Origin: SZUA-36 sp963704855
Lineage (GTDB): Bacteria; Pseudomonadota; Gammaproteobacteria; Xanthomonadales; SZUA-36
DNA length: 64,000 bases
Direction: 5' to 3'
Assembly (NCBI GenBank): GCA_963704855.1
Contig: CAVPHY010000002.1
Span: forward strand, 558,001 to 622,000
Below, one piece after another: positions 8,047 to 18,700 of this stretch. The position numbers were made by a program, and so were the translations under genes. The notes below the pieces were generated by a model that had not been told where the DNA came from, made no database searches, and saw nothing but the letters and a program-made list of their open reading frames with translations. Numbering within the stretch: position 1 is the stretch's first letter; each line of letters begins with the position of its first letter.

Positions 8047-8319
8047 CTACTTGGTCTTACGGTCGCCCGAGTGACCCCTGAAGGTCCGGGTTTGCGCAAA
8101 TTCACCGAGTTTATGACCAATCATCTGATCATTGATCAGGATCGGCACGTGTTGCTTTCCGTTATGTACGGCGATGGTCAAACCAACCATCTCCGGCAGA
8201 ATCATTGAACGTCTTGACCACGTCTTGATAGGACGTTTGTTATTCGTCTCAACGGAATCTGTCACTTTCTTTGCCAGGTGATGGTCAACGAAAGGTCCTT
8301 TTTTAATCGATCTTGCCAT
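8047..8319 (-). CDS. rpsS: 30S ribosomal protein S19
   Basis: 90 residues starting MARSIKKGPFVDHHLAKKV. The block WSRRSMILPEMVGLTIAVHNG and the C-terminal HKLGEFAQTRTFRGH are conserved. S19 pairs with S13 in the 30S head. It is separated from rplB by 12 bases and from rplV by 9. Confidence 0.96.
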   Translation of the reverse strand: MARSIKKGPFVDHHLAKKVTDSVETNNKRPIKTWSRRSMILPEMVGLTIAVHNGKQHVPILINDQMIGHKLGEFAQTRTFRGHSGDRKTK

Positions 8320-8331
8320 GTTCGCTACCCG

Positions 8332-9156
8332 TTATTTTCCAGACCGACGGACGATATATTTGTCCGTACGCTTATTACTGCGAGTCTTGTATCCCTTGGT
8401 TGGAACACCCCATGGTGAAACTGGATGACGACCACCCGAAGTACGACCTTCACCACCACCGTGCGGATGGTCAACCGGGTTCATGGCTACACCACGAACG
8501 GTCGGACGGACACCGCGCCAACGTTTCGCACCGGCTTTACCCAGCTTTTCCAGGTTGTGCTCGGAATTCGATACCTCGCCGACCGTTGCACGGCAGCGGG
8601 TAGGAATCTTACGCATTTCACCCGAACGAAGCCTCAGCGTCGCATACTCACCTTCACGCGCTACCAGCTGCACCGCCGCACCGGCACTGCGTGCAATCTG
8701 TGCACCCTTGCCAGGCTTCATTTCGATGCAATGTACAACCGTACCCACCGGAATATTGCGTAATGGCAGACAGTTACCCGGTTTGATAGCCGCATCACGT
8801 CCACTCTTGACCGGATCACCTGCACGCAAACTCTTGGGTGCAATGATGTAGCGCCTTTCGCCATCCGAATACAGCACCAACGCTATATGCGCGGTCCTGT
8901 TCGGATCATGCTCAATGCGTTCTACACGACCATCAATACCATCTTTATCACGTTTGAAGTCAATTACACGGTAGTGCTGTTTATGACCACCACCAATATG
9001 ACGCGTAGTGATGCGGCCGTTATTATTGCGCCCGCCGGTACGTGATTTTTTCTCCAACAGCGCGGCATGTGGAGCACCTTTGTGCAAATGGTCATGTTTG
9101 ACCTGCACAACACCACGACGGCCTGCTGAAGTTGGTTTTGCCTTAACAATTGCCAT
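8332..9156 (-). CDS. rplB: 50S ribosomal protein L2
   Basis: 274 residues from the ATG at 9156 (MAIVKAKPTSAGRRGVV); AAGGAT lies 8 bases upstream. A TTG two codons earlier is in frame but badly spaced. The essential histidine region MNPVDHPHGGGEGRT near residue 230 is intact. L2 is required for subunit association and peptidyl transfer. It lies between rplW and rpsS. Confidence 0.97.
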   Translation of the reverse strand: MAIVKAKPTSAGRRGVVQVKHDHLHKGAPHAALLEKKSRTGGRNNNGRITTRHIGGGHKQHYRVIDFKRDKDGIDGRVERIEHDPNRTAHIALVLYSDGERRYIIAPKSLRAGDPVKSGRDAAIKPGNCLPLRNIPVGTVVHCIEMKPGKGAQIARSAGAAVQLVAREGEYATLRLRSGEMRKIPTRCRATVGEVSNSEHNLEKLGKAGAKRWRGVRPTVRGVAMNPVDHPHGGGEGRTSGGRHPVSPWGVPTKGYKTRSNKRTDKYIVRRSGK

Positions 9157-9168
9157 AACCAAATATCC

Positions 9169-9471
9169 TTAAACTGATTCCCCGCCCAGGAAGTCAATTA
9201 CTTGACCTTCCTGTACGCGAACGTATGCTTTTTTCCAGTCGTTACGTTTGCCGGCACGGAGCTTGAATGTCTTGCTCTTGCCTTTAACCTTTACAACACG
9301 AACCGACTCAACATTAACCTCGAACAGCTTTTCAACAGCGTCCTTGATCTCTTTCTTATTGGAGTCAGTAGTAACCTTGAAAACATATTGATTGCTACTT
9401 TCACCGACCCTGGTTGACTTTTCAGTCATCCGAGGAGAAAGCAATACCTTGTATAAGCGCTCACTGCTCAT
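9169..9471 (-). CDS. rplW: 50S ribosomal protein L23
   Basis: 100 residues from the ATG at 9471, which overlaps the rplD stop as ATGA. The same frame could start at a GTG three codons earlier, but the overlap and the length (100 in E. coli) favour the ATG. Typical blocks are LYKVLLSPRMTEKST and the C-terminal KKAYVRVQEGQVIDF. L23 sits at the exit tunnel and docks trigger factor and SRP. Confidence 0.95.
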   Translation of the reverse strand: MSSERLYKVLLSPRMTEKSTRVGESSNQYVFKVTTDSNKKEIKDAVEKLFEVNVESVRVVKVKGKSKTFKLRAGKRNDWKKAYVRVQEGQVIDFLGGESV

Positions 9472-10070
9472 CCCAGCCACTCCTCAATCTTCTTGACCGC
9501 TTCCACGGTCATGATCACTTTATCCGCAGCCACGAGGCTGACCGGATCCAGACCCGCAACGTCCAACGAATAAACATTGGGAATGTTACGTGTTGCCAGG
9601 AACAGGTTACCGTCAACTTCCGGTGTGACTATCAATCCCTTCTCAAATCCCAGCTGATTCAGCTTCTTCAGCATCTCACTGGTTTTCGGTGTGCTGAGGT
9701 CAAAAGCATCCAGCACAATCAGGCGCTCCTGACGCACCAACTCTGAAAGGATCGCCTGCAATGCACCGCGGTACATCTTCCGGTTAACCTTTTGCGAGTG
9801 GTCCCGTGGGCGGGCAGCAAAAGTCCTGCCACCACCGCGCCACAAAGGGCTACGGATGGTGCCGGCACGCGCCCGGCCTGTGCCTTTCTGGCGCCAGGGC
9901 TTCTTTCCGCCACCACGAACTTCTGACCGGGTTTTCTGTGCTTTGGTACCCGCACGTCCACCTGCCAAATAGGCGGTTACGACCTGGTGAACCAAAGCCT
10001 CGGAAAAATCGCGTCCAAACGTCGCGTTCGATACTTTAATTGCGTTTCCGCCTGCGACTGTGAGTTCCAT
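9468..10070 (-). CDS. rplD: 50S ribosomal protein L4
   Basis: 200 residues from the ATG at 10070 (MELTVAGGNAIKV). AGGAG lies 7 bases before this ATG but abuts the ATG two codons earlier, so the later one is chosen. The extended loop with KTRSEVRGGGKKPWRQKGTG reaches the exit tunnel. In E. coli L4 also represses its own operon through the S10 leader. Here rpsJ follows tufA by only 23 bases, so such a leader has no room (see findings). Confidence 0.96.
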   Translation of the reverse strand: MELTVAGGNAIKVSNATFGRDFSEALVHQVVTAYLAGGRAGTKAQKTRSEVRGGGKKPWRQKGTGRARAGTIRSPLWRGGGRTFAARPRDHSQKVNRKMYRGALQAILSELVRQERLIVLDAFDLSTPKTSEMLKKLNQLGFEKGLIVTPEVDGNLFLATRNIPNVYSLDVAGLDPVSLVAADKVIMTVEAVKKIEEWLG

Positions 10071-10081
10071 TGTCATTCTCC

Positions 10082-10723
10082 TCAGTGCATCTTCACGGAT
10101 GGGCGAACCGTTACCTGGCCATTCTTTGCACCCGGTACCGCACCTTTGATTAAGAGCAGATTACGTTCTGCATCAACCTTAACGACTTCAAGGTTCTGCG
10201 TTGTGACACGCACATCACCCATGTGGCCAGCCATCTTCTTGCCCTTGAATACACGTCCAGGGGTCTGGTTCTGGCCAATTGAGCCAGGCGCACGATGGGA
10301 AACCGAGTTACCGTGAGTGGCGTCCTGCATCGCAAAGTTGTGACGCTTTACGCCACCGGCGAAGCCCTTACCAATACTGGTGCCAGTCACATCGACTTTC
10401 TGGCCGTTCTCAAACTGCCCAACGTTCAGTTCCGCGCCTGCTTCCAGGTCGGCCCCTTCCGCATCATTCAAACGTAGCTCCCACAGACCTTCGCCTGCTT
10501 CTACACCACCCTTGCTGTAATGACCTGCTTGCGGTTTGTTAACCAGGCTGTTCCGTTTCTTGCCAATGGTCACCTGCAAAGCGCTATACCCATCGGTTTC
10601 GACGGTCTTTACCTGCGTTACCCGGTTCGGGCTGACCTCGATGACCGTCACAGGAATGCTTTCACCCTGCTCGGTAAACACCCGGGTCATGCCGCGTTTA
10701 CGGCCTATTATTCCAATCGTCAT
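10082..10723 (-). CDS. rplC: 50S ribosomal protein L3
   Basis: 213 residues from the ATG at 10723 (MTIGIIGRKRGMTRVF). The open frame extends 24 codons upstream into the spacer, but that extension does not resemble L3. The central SIGKGFAGGVKRHNF and the loop HGNSVSHRAPGSIGQNQTPG are diagnostic and include the glutamine that is N5-methylated in E. coli. L3 is an early 50S assembly protein whose loop approaches the peptidyl transferase centre. Confidence 0.96.
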   Translation of the reverse strand: MTIGIIGRKRGMTRVFTEQGESIPVTVIEVSPNRVTQVKTVETDGYSALQVTIGKKRNSLVNKPQAGHYSKGGVEAGEGLWELRLNDAEGADLEAGAELNVGQFENGQKVDVTGTSIGKGFAGGVKRHNFAMQDATHGNSVSHRAPGSIGQNQTPGRVFKGKKMAGHMGDVRVTTQNLEVVKVDAERNLLLIKGAVPGAKNGQVTVRPSVKMH

Positions 10724-10757
10724 TGTTCTGCCTATCGTCCTGTTCTCGTCTAACTGA

Positions 10758-11069
10758 TCAGTACAACTTGATCTGTACGTCAACGCCGGCTGCAAGATCC
10801 AGCTTCATTAATGCATCCACAGTCTTGTCATTGGGATCCATAATGTCCATCAGGCGTTTGTGTGTTCGTGTCTCATACTGGTCTCGCGCATCCTTGTTCA
10901 CATGCGGAGAGGTCAATACTGTAAAACGCTCGATACGTGTGGGCAGCGGAATCGGACCACGCACCTGGGCGCCTGTCCGCTTCGCGGTTTCCACGATTTC
11001 ACTGGCCGAACGATCGATCAAACGATGATCAAACGCTTTCAACCGGATACGAATTCTCTGTTCAGCCAT
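10758..11069 (-). CDS. rpsJ: 30S ribosomal protein S10 / NusE
   Basis: 103 residues, the family length. It contains RIRIRLKAFDHRLID at the start and GPIPLPTRIERFTVLTSPH, with KTRTHKR-type ETRTHKRLMDI. S10 acts both in the 30S head and, as NusE, in the antitermination and NusG-linked transcription-translation coupling complex. It follows tufA by 23 bases, so it is almost certainly co-transcribed with the str genes. Confidence 0.97.
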   Translation of the reverse strand: MAEQRIRIRLKAFDHRLIDRSASEIVETAKRTGAQVRGPIPLPTRIERFTVLTSPHVNKDARDQYETRTHKRLMDIMDPNDKTVDALMKLDLAAGVDVQIKLY

Positions 11070-11092
11070 TTCTTTAACTCGCTCTACTTGTC

Positions 11093-12283
<1,191 letters not shown>

Positions 12284-12315
12284 GCCAGTTTTCCTCTTCT
12301 TAGCCGGTCCGGGAC

Positions 12316-14409
12316 CTAGGCGATCTTCTTGACGATTTCTTCAACAACACTCGCCGGTGCTTCGGAGTAGTGGTCGAATTCCATGGTATAAGTTGCGCGA
12401 CCCTGGGTCTGGGACCTCAGGTCGGTCGAATAGCCGAACATTTCTGAAAGTGGAATGTTCGCGTTGACTATTTTGCCTGAAGGACAATCTTCCATTCCCT
12501 GCAAAATGCCGCGGCGACGACTTACGTCACCCATCACGTCACCCATATAATCTTCAGGTGTTACCACCTCTACTTTCATCATTGGCTCCAACAGTACCGG
12601 GCTGGCAATTTTTGCAGCGCTTTTGAAGGCCATTGAACCTGCGACCTTAAATGCCATTTCGTTGGAGTCAACCTCATGATAAGAACCATCATAGAGCTCG
12701 ACCCGAACATCAACGACCGGGTAGCCGGCGATAACACCGTTCTGCAGTGCTTCCTGAATTCCCTTGTCAACAGAGTTGATATATTCCTTGGGAACCGTAC
12801 CGCCAACAATCTGGTTATCGAACTCATAGCCGCCGCCCACTGGCAGTGGCATTAAACGAATCTTGACGTGACCATACTGCCCACGACCACCTGACTGTTT
12901 GACAAACTTGCCTTCGGCTTCAACCGATTTGCGAATTGTTTCACGGTGAGCGACCTGTGGACGTCCAACATTGGCTTCTACATGGAATTCACGTCTCATG
13001 CGATCAACCAGGATATCCAGGTGCAACTCACCCATCCCGGAAATAATTGTCTGGCCTGATTCCTCATCCGTGTGGACACGAAATGACGGATCTTCCTGGG
13101 CCAACTTACCCAGCGCGATACCCATCTTTTCCTGGTCGCTCTTTGTCTTGGGCTCTACAGCCACCGAGATCACGGGATCAGGGAATACCATGCGCTCGAG
13201 CGTGATGACGTCCTTCAAGGAACTCAGGGTGTCACCTGTTGTGACATCCTTGAGCCCGACGGCAGCAGCGATATCGCCCGCACGAACCTCTTTGATCTCT
13301 TCCCGGGAGTTGGCATGCATCTGCAGGATACGGCCAATACGCTCCTTTTTACCCTTGATGGGGTTATAAACCGAGTCACCGGAATTGAGCACACCGGAAT
13401 ATACCCGGAAAAACGTGAGCGTACCCACGAACGGGTCGGTTGCAATTTTGAAGGCAAGCGCTGCAAACGGCGCACTGTCATCACTCTTGCGAACACCAGC
13501 CTCCTCGTTTTCAAGAATGCCCTTAATAGGCGGCACATCAACCGGAGAGGGCATCAACTCAACAATCGAGTCCAGCAATGCCTGGACACCCTTGTTCTTG
13601 AATGCCGTACCACAAAGACAAGGAACGATATCGTTATTCAGCGTACCCAGGCGCAAACCCTTCACGATCTGCTCGTCGGAAAGGTCACCTTCTTCCAGAT
13701 AAACCTCCATCAATTCTTCAGAGGCTTCGGCAGCCATTTCCACCATGTATTCATGGGCAGACTGAGCCTCGGCTTTTAACTCCTCGGGAATCTCACGGGA
13801 ATCATAAGTAACACCCTGGTTTTCCTGGTCCCAGTAAATGGCTTTCATTTTCACCAGGTCCACAACTCCCGCAAACCCTTCTTCAGCACCTATCGGCAAC
13901 TGAATGGGAACCGGACGGGCACCAAGCCGGCTTTTTATCTGCCTGATCACGCGATGGAAATCTGCACCGGTACGATCCATCTTGTTGATGAATGCCATAC
14001 GCGGAACTTTATAACGGGTCGCCTGGCGCCAGACGGTTTCTGACTGGGGCTGAACACCGCCAACGGCGCAAAATACGGCGACCGTTCCATCCAGCACACG
14101 CAATGAGCGCTCGACTTCGATCGTGAAGTCAACGTGCCCTGGCGTATCAATGATATTGATCCGGTGCTGCTTGAACTGCTTGTCCATACCACTCCAGAAA
14201 CAAGTGGTAGCGGCGGAGGTAATCGTAATTCCGCGCTCCTGCTCCTGCTCCATCCAATCCATGGTGGCATTGCCATCATGGACTTCACCGATCTTGTGTG
14301 AAACACCGGTATAGAACAGGATTCGTTCAGTCGTCGTCGTCTTACCAGCATCAATGTGCGCCATGATGCCGATGTTGCGATACCTTTCGATTGGCGTTAT
14401 ACGAGCCAC
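12316..14409 (-). CDS. fusA: Elongation factor G
   Basis: 697 residues. The GTPase domain holds AHIDAGKTT (G1), DTPGHVDF (G3) and NKMDRTG (G4), followed by domains II-V. The C-terminal part has the EF-G-specific block EPMMKVEVVTPEDYMGDVMG. EF-G catalyses translocation and, with RRF, ribosome recycling. It lies in the order rpsL-rpsG-fusA-tufA. The length and motifs match canonical EF-G rather than the EF-G2 paralogue. Confidence 0.98.
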   Translation of the reverse strand: MARITPIERYRNIGIMAHIDAGKTTTTERILFYTGVSHKIGEVHDGNATMDWMEQEQERGITITSAATTCFWSGMDKQFKQHRINIIDTPGHVDFTIEVERSLRVLDGTVAVFCAVGGVQPQSETVWRQATRYKVPRMAFINKMDRTGADFHRVIRQIKSRLGARPVPIQLPIGAEEGFAGVVDLVKMKAIYWDQENQGVTYDSREIPEELKAEAQSAHEYMVEMAAEASEELMEVYLEEGDLSDEQIVKGLRLGTLNNDIVPCLCGTAFKNKGVQALLDSIVELMPSPVDVPPIKGILENEEAGVRKSDDSAPFAALAFKIATDPFVGTLTFFRVYSGVLNSGDSVYNPIKGKKERIGRILQMHANSREEIKEVRAGDIAAAVGLKDVTTGDTLSSLKDVITLERMVFPDPVISVAVEPKTKSDQEKMGIALGKLAQEDPSFRVHTDEESGQTIISGMGELHLDILVDRMRREFHVEANVGRPQVAHRETIRKSVEAEGKFVKQSGGRGQYGHVKIRLMPLPVGGGYEFDNQIVGGTVPKEYINSVDKGIQEALQNGVIAGYPVVDVRVELYDGSYHEVDSNEMAFKVAGSMAFKSAAKIASPVLLEPMMKVEVVTPEDYMGDVMGDVSRRRGILQGMEDCPSGKIVNANIPLSEMFGYSTDLRSQTQGRATYTMEFDHYSEAPASVVEEIVKKIA

Positions 14410-14430
14410 AATAATTTCCTCTAAATCCTT

Positions 14431-14904
14431 CTACCAGCGATAGTGGGAGAAGGCTTTGTTGGCCTCTGCCATACGATGTACATCTTCGCGCTTCTTAACT
14501 GCAGAACCGCGCTGCTCCACTGCGTCCAGCAGTTCACCTGCCAGCCGCTGGGGCATGCTCTTTTCACCACGCTTACGCGCAGCATCAATAATCCAGCGCA
14601 TCGCCAGCGTCTGACGACGTTTGGGACGAACCTCAACAGGCACCTGGTAGGTTGCACCACCGACACGACGGGACTTAACCTCGACCATCGGGCTTACGTT
14701 CTCCAGCGCGGCTTCAACTAGCTCAACTGCCGGAGCGCTTTTGTTCTTATCTTCGATGGTCGTAATTGCACCGTAAACGATACGCTCAGCCACCGACTTT
14801 TTGCCACTTTCCATAACCATGTTGACAAACCGGGTGATCATTTCACTACCGAATTTCGGGTCCGGCAATATTTCACGTGCAAAATTTGAATGTTTTCTAG
14901 ACAT
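14431..14904 (-). CDS. rpsG: 30S ribosomal protein S7
   Basis: 157 residues starting MSRKHSNFAREILPDPKFG. The conserved hairpin sequence VGGATYQVPVEVRPKRRQTLAMRW and the end MAEANKAFSHYRW are present. S7 nucleates assembly of the 30S head and represses the str operon in E. coli by binding the rpsL-rpsG spacer. Here that spacer is only 28 bases, shorter than in E. coli, so the same mechanism may not apply. Confidence 0.96.
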   Translation of the reverse strand: MSRKHSNFAREILPDPKFGSEMITRFVNMVMESGKKSVAERIVYGAITTIEDKNKSAPAVELVEAALENVSPMVEVKSRRVGGATYQVPVEVRPKRRQTLAMRWIIDAARKRGEKSMPQRLAGELLDAVEQRGSAVKKREDVHRMAEANKAFSHYRW

Positions 14905-14932
14905 TTTGTTACCTGATCCTTAAAGGTTCGTA

Positions 14933-15307
14933 TTATTTCTTGGGCCGCTTGGCACCGTACTTGGAACGACCCTGGCGACGATCACTGACACCTGAGGTAT
15001 CAAGACTGCCACGGACGGTGTGATAGCGAACACCCGGGAGATCCTTAACACGACCGCCACGAATTAGAACCACACTGTGCTCTTGCAGGTTGTGACCTTC
15101 ACCGCCTATATAACTGGTAACTTCAAAGCCATTCGTCAATCTGACACGCGCAACCTTACGTAACGCCGAGTTTGGCTTTTTAGGTGTCGTTGTATACACA
15201 CGCGTGCAAACACCACGCTTTTGCGGACACCCTTCCAGTGCGGGTACGCCGCTTTTATATGCTTTTGGTTTGCGAGGCTCGCGTACCAGCTGATTAATAG
15301 TCGTCAT
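14933..15307 (-). CDS. rpsL: 30S ribosomal protein S12
   Basis: 124 residues from the ATG at 15307 (MTTINQLVREPRKPK). The open frame runs 77 codons further upstream, but that part is leader and promoter. PKKPNSALRK and GRVKDLPGVRYH carry the wild-type lysines, so no classical streptomycin-resistance substitution is seen. S12 lies at the decoding centre. The Shine-Dalgarno is weak (GGG about 10 bases upstream). First gene of the str operon. Confidence 0.97.
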   Translation of the reverse strand: MTTINQLVREPRKPKAYKSGVPALEGCPQKRGVCTRVYTTTPKKPNSALRKVARVRLTNGFEVTSYIGGEGHNLQEHSVVLIRGGRVKDLPGVRYHTVRGSLDTSGVSDRRQGRSKYGAKRPKK

Positions 15308-15339
15308 AAACTTTTTACCCGGTAAATTTTTAAAATGGC

Positions 15340-15382
15340 AAAAAATAAAACGACAGGCCGGATCAAAAACCCCAACCTGTCG
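15340..15382 (-). promoter_or_regulatory. Attenuator-like hairpin in the rpsL leader
   Basis: On the minus strand, CGACAGG (15382-15376) and CCTGTCG (15357-15351) can pair around an 18-base loop and are followed at once by TTTTATTTTTT (15350-15340). That is the form of an intrinsic terminator. It lies between the promoter at 15393-15421 and rpsL, beginning only a few bases after the predicted transcription start. It may be an attenuator or a 5'-stabilising hairpin; the sequence alone cannot decide. The 7-bp stem is short for efficient termination. Confidence 0.5.
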
Positions 15383-15392
15383 AAGGCCGCGA

Positions 15393-15421
15393 ATTCTACG
15401 CAGACCTCCTAACAATGTCAA
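15393..15421 (-). promoter_or_regulatory. Sigma70 promoter of the str operon
   Basis: Minus strand: TTGACA at 15421-15416, a 17-base spacer, then TAGAAT at 15398-15393. This matches the consensus at 11 of 12 positions. The predicted start, around 15386, gives an about 80-base leader before rpsL. It lies after the rpoC terminator in transcription order, so the str-tuf-S10-spc genes have their own strong promoter. The rest of the 421-base rpoC-rpsL gap holds no open frame I believe. Confidence 0.8.
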
Positions 15422-15672
15422 ATGCCCAACCCCAGCCATTACGACCTGGATTGAGCACCCATGATTCCGGCCCACGCGCCGGCGACATCGGCTATCCGAA
15501 ATGGTGATTGACGATCGCGTCAGTACCGTCTTCCCCATTCGGCCCTTCTATTGAAGGGATTGAATTACTTAGCCGGACAATTATGACAGGGAAGACTTAT
15601 TCACGCAACAGCTAAATCGACATTCATATTGGTTTTGTGCCCGCATGATTTTTTGCATCTTCGAACCCCGCA

Positions 15673-15705
15673 ATAAAAGAGGGGCCCGGACACGATCCGG
15701 ACCCC
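15673..15705 (-). terminator. Rho-independent terminator after rpoC
   Basis: Minus strand: GGGGTCCGGA (15705-15696), a 5-base loop, then TCCGGGCCCC (15690-15681), followed by TCTTTTATT. The stem is 10 bp with one mismatch and begins 24 bases after the rpoC stop. It separates the rpoBC transcript from the str operon. Confidence 0.8.
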
Positions 15706-15728
15706 GTCTTGCACTTCAAATGACCAGC

Positions 15729-18700
15729 TTAGTCTTTGGCGCTTGCCTCGGCGGCATCGTCAAGCTCACCAAACTCCTCCGCTGCAACCGCAGCGGCCAG
15801 TGCGGCCAGATCGATTTCCGGATCTTCCTCCGGGGGGCGTTTGCGTGAATTGTGAAAGGCCATACCGGTACCCGCCGGTATCAGGCGCCCAACGATGACA
15901 TTTTCTTTCAGGCCGCGCAGGTGATCACTCGTACCCCGGACGGCTGCTTCGGTCAGCACCCTTGTCGTTTCCTGGAAGGAAGCCGCTGAAATGAAGGACT
16001 CTGTCGCCAGCGATGCCTTGGTGATACCCAGTAGCAGTCGCTGATAATCAGCCGGCTCACCACCCTCTCGCTCGGCGATTGCGTTGGCTTCTTTCACACG
16101 AACCACATCGAGCTGTTCACGCATCAACAGGCTCGTTCCACCTGATTCACGCACCTCGGCTTTACGTAACATCTGCCGGACGATGACCTCGATATGCTTG
16201 TCGTTGATTTTCACACCCTGGAGACGATAGACATCCTGAATTTCCTTGGTCAGGTAATCCGACAGGGCTTCAACCCCCATCAGGCGAAGGATGTCATGCG
16301 GGTTCGGTTCACCATCTGCAATGGTCTCACCCTTTTCCACACGCTCACCTTCAAACACGATCAGGTGCCGCCATTTTGGAATCAGTTCTTCATATTGTTC
16401 ACCATCATCCTTGGTAATGACGATACGCTGCTTGCCCTTGGTCTCCTTGCCGAAACTGAAAATACCGGAAACCTCGGCGAGAATCGCAGACTCTTTCGGT
16501 TTACGCGCTTCGAACAGATCAGCGACCCGTGGCAGACCACCGGTAATATCACGGGTCTTGGAAGACTCCTGCGGAATACGTGCGATAACGTCACCCACAG
16601 CAATCTCCTGACCGTCCCGGATACTTACGATTGAGAGTGCCTGCAGGAAGTACTGTGCCGGAATCTCAGTTCCCGCCAGGTACAACGGCTTACCTTTCTT
16701 GTCACTCAGGCTAACCATCGGTTTCAGATCCTTGCCTACGCTGCCGCGCTGCTTCGGATCGGTAACGATCAGGCTGCTCAACCCGGTGATCTCATCCACC
16801 GTTTCATTGACGGTGATACCGTCGACAAAATCGTGGAAGCTGACACTACCGGCCACTTCCGTGACGATCGGGTGTGTATGAGGATCCCAGTTTGCGACGA
16901 TTTGACCTGACTTGACTTTATCTTCATCACGTATGGAAACGATGGCACCATAAGGAATCTTATAACGCTCTTTTTCACGTCCATGCTCATCAATAACTGA
17001 TAGCTCACCCGACCGCGAAACCGCGACAAGATGCTTATCTGCATTGATGACGGATTTAAGATTGTGCAGTCGAACTGTACCACCAGACTTGGTTTGAATA
17101 TGATCAACGGCTGCAGCACGTGACGCGGCACCACCAATATGGAAGGTACGCATCGTCAACTGTGTGCCGGGTTCACCGATTGACTGGGCAGCGATTACGC
17201 CGACAGCCTCACCAAGATTAACGAGCTTGCCTCGGGCAAGATCACGGCCATAACAATAGGCACAAACACCATAGCGGGTCTCGCAGGTGATTGTTGACCG
17301 GACGAGGAGACGATCCACGCCTTCTTTCTCAAGTTTTTCAACCCACTTCTCATCCAGAAGGGTGTTACGCGGGCACAAAATGTCTTCGGTGCCCGGCTTC
17401 TGAACGTCGGCCGCCGTCATACGCCCTAGTACACGCTCGCTCAGCGCCTCCACGACGTCACCACCTTCAACAATCGGCATCATGGTCAAGCCATTTTGGG
17501 TGCCACAGTCAATTTCTGTGGTAACCAGGTCCTGCGCCACATCCACCAGTCGGCGTGTCAAATAGCCCGAGTTAGCGGTTTTCAAAGCGGTATCCGCAAG
17601 GCCTTTTCGAGCACCATGGGTCGAGATAAAGTATTGCAGAACGTCCAGACCTTCACGGAAGTTAGCGGTGATGGGTGTTTCAATGATCGAGCCATCCGGC
17701 TTGGCCATCAAACCACGCATACCGGCCAACTGCCTGATCTGTGCCGCAGAACCACGGGCGCCTGAATCGGCCATGATGAAGATCGAATTCATGGAATCCT
17801 CTTCAACATCTTCCCCCTTGAGGTTCTTCGCGGCAGTTTTACCCATACCGGCCATCATGGCCTTCGCAACCTGTTCATTGGTGCGGGACCAGATATCAAC
17901 GACCTTGTTATAACGTTCACCGGCGGTTACCAGACCTGAAATATACTGGTTCTGTATTTCAATGACTTCGTTGTCCGCTGTTTCGAGAATAGACTTCTTC
18001 TCATCCGGGATGACAAGATCTTCGATACCAATCGAAATACCAGCGATGGTCGCATAGCGGAACCCGGTGTACATCAGGCGATCAGCGAAAACAACCGTCT
18101 TTTTGAGCCCCAGGCGCCGGTAGCATGAGTTGATCAGACCGGAAATCTGCTTCTTCTTCAAGGCTTCATTCAATAGACGGAACGGCATGCCTTCAGGTCG
18201 AATTTCGGCCAAAAGCGCGCGGCCCACAGTGGTCGTTACCAGGTTGGTCTCATGGCGCTCATCACCGAGCTCCGAAATAATGGTTTCGTCGATACGCACG
18301 TGAATTTTCGCATGCAAATCGACCGCACGGTTTTCATAGGCACGATGAACTTCTGATATGTCAGAGAAATACATCTCTTCGCCAGGGACACCAGCCAGTT
18401 CACGTGTCATGTAGTAAAGACCAAGTACAACGTCCTGTGTCGGTACAATAATGGGCTCACCGTTAGCCGGTGACAGGATGTTGTTTGAAGACATCATCAA
18501 TGTGCGTGCTTCAAGCTGGGCTTCAATCGAAAGAGGAACATGAACAGCCATCTGATCGCCGTCGAAGTCCGCATTGAAAGCGGTACATACCAACGGGTGC
18601 AACTGGATTGCCTTACCTTCAATCAATACCGGTTCAAAGGCCTGAATACCGAGGCGATGCAGGGTCGGAGCACGGTTTAACAATACCGGGTGCTCACGGA

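Noticed and set aside
13315..13779. 154-codon plus-strand frame opposite fusA
   Set aside because: Shadow of fusA codon usage; no motif and no translation signal.
15308..15538. 77-codon N-terminal extension of rpsL
   Set aside because: It overlaps the promoter and hairpin, has no similarity to S12, and S12 is 124 residues in the family.
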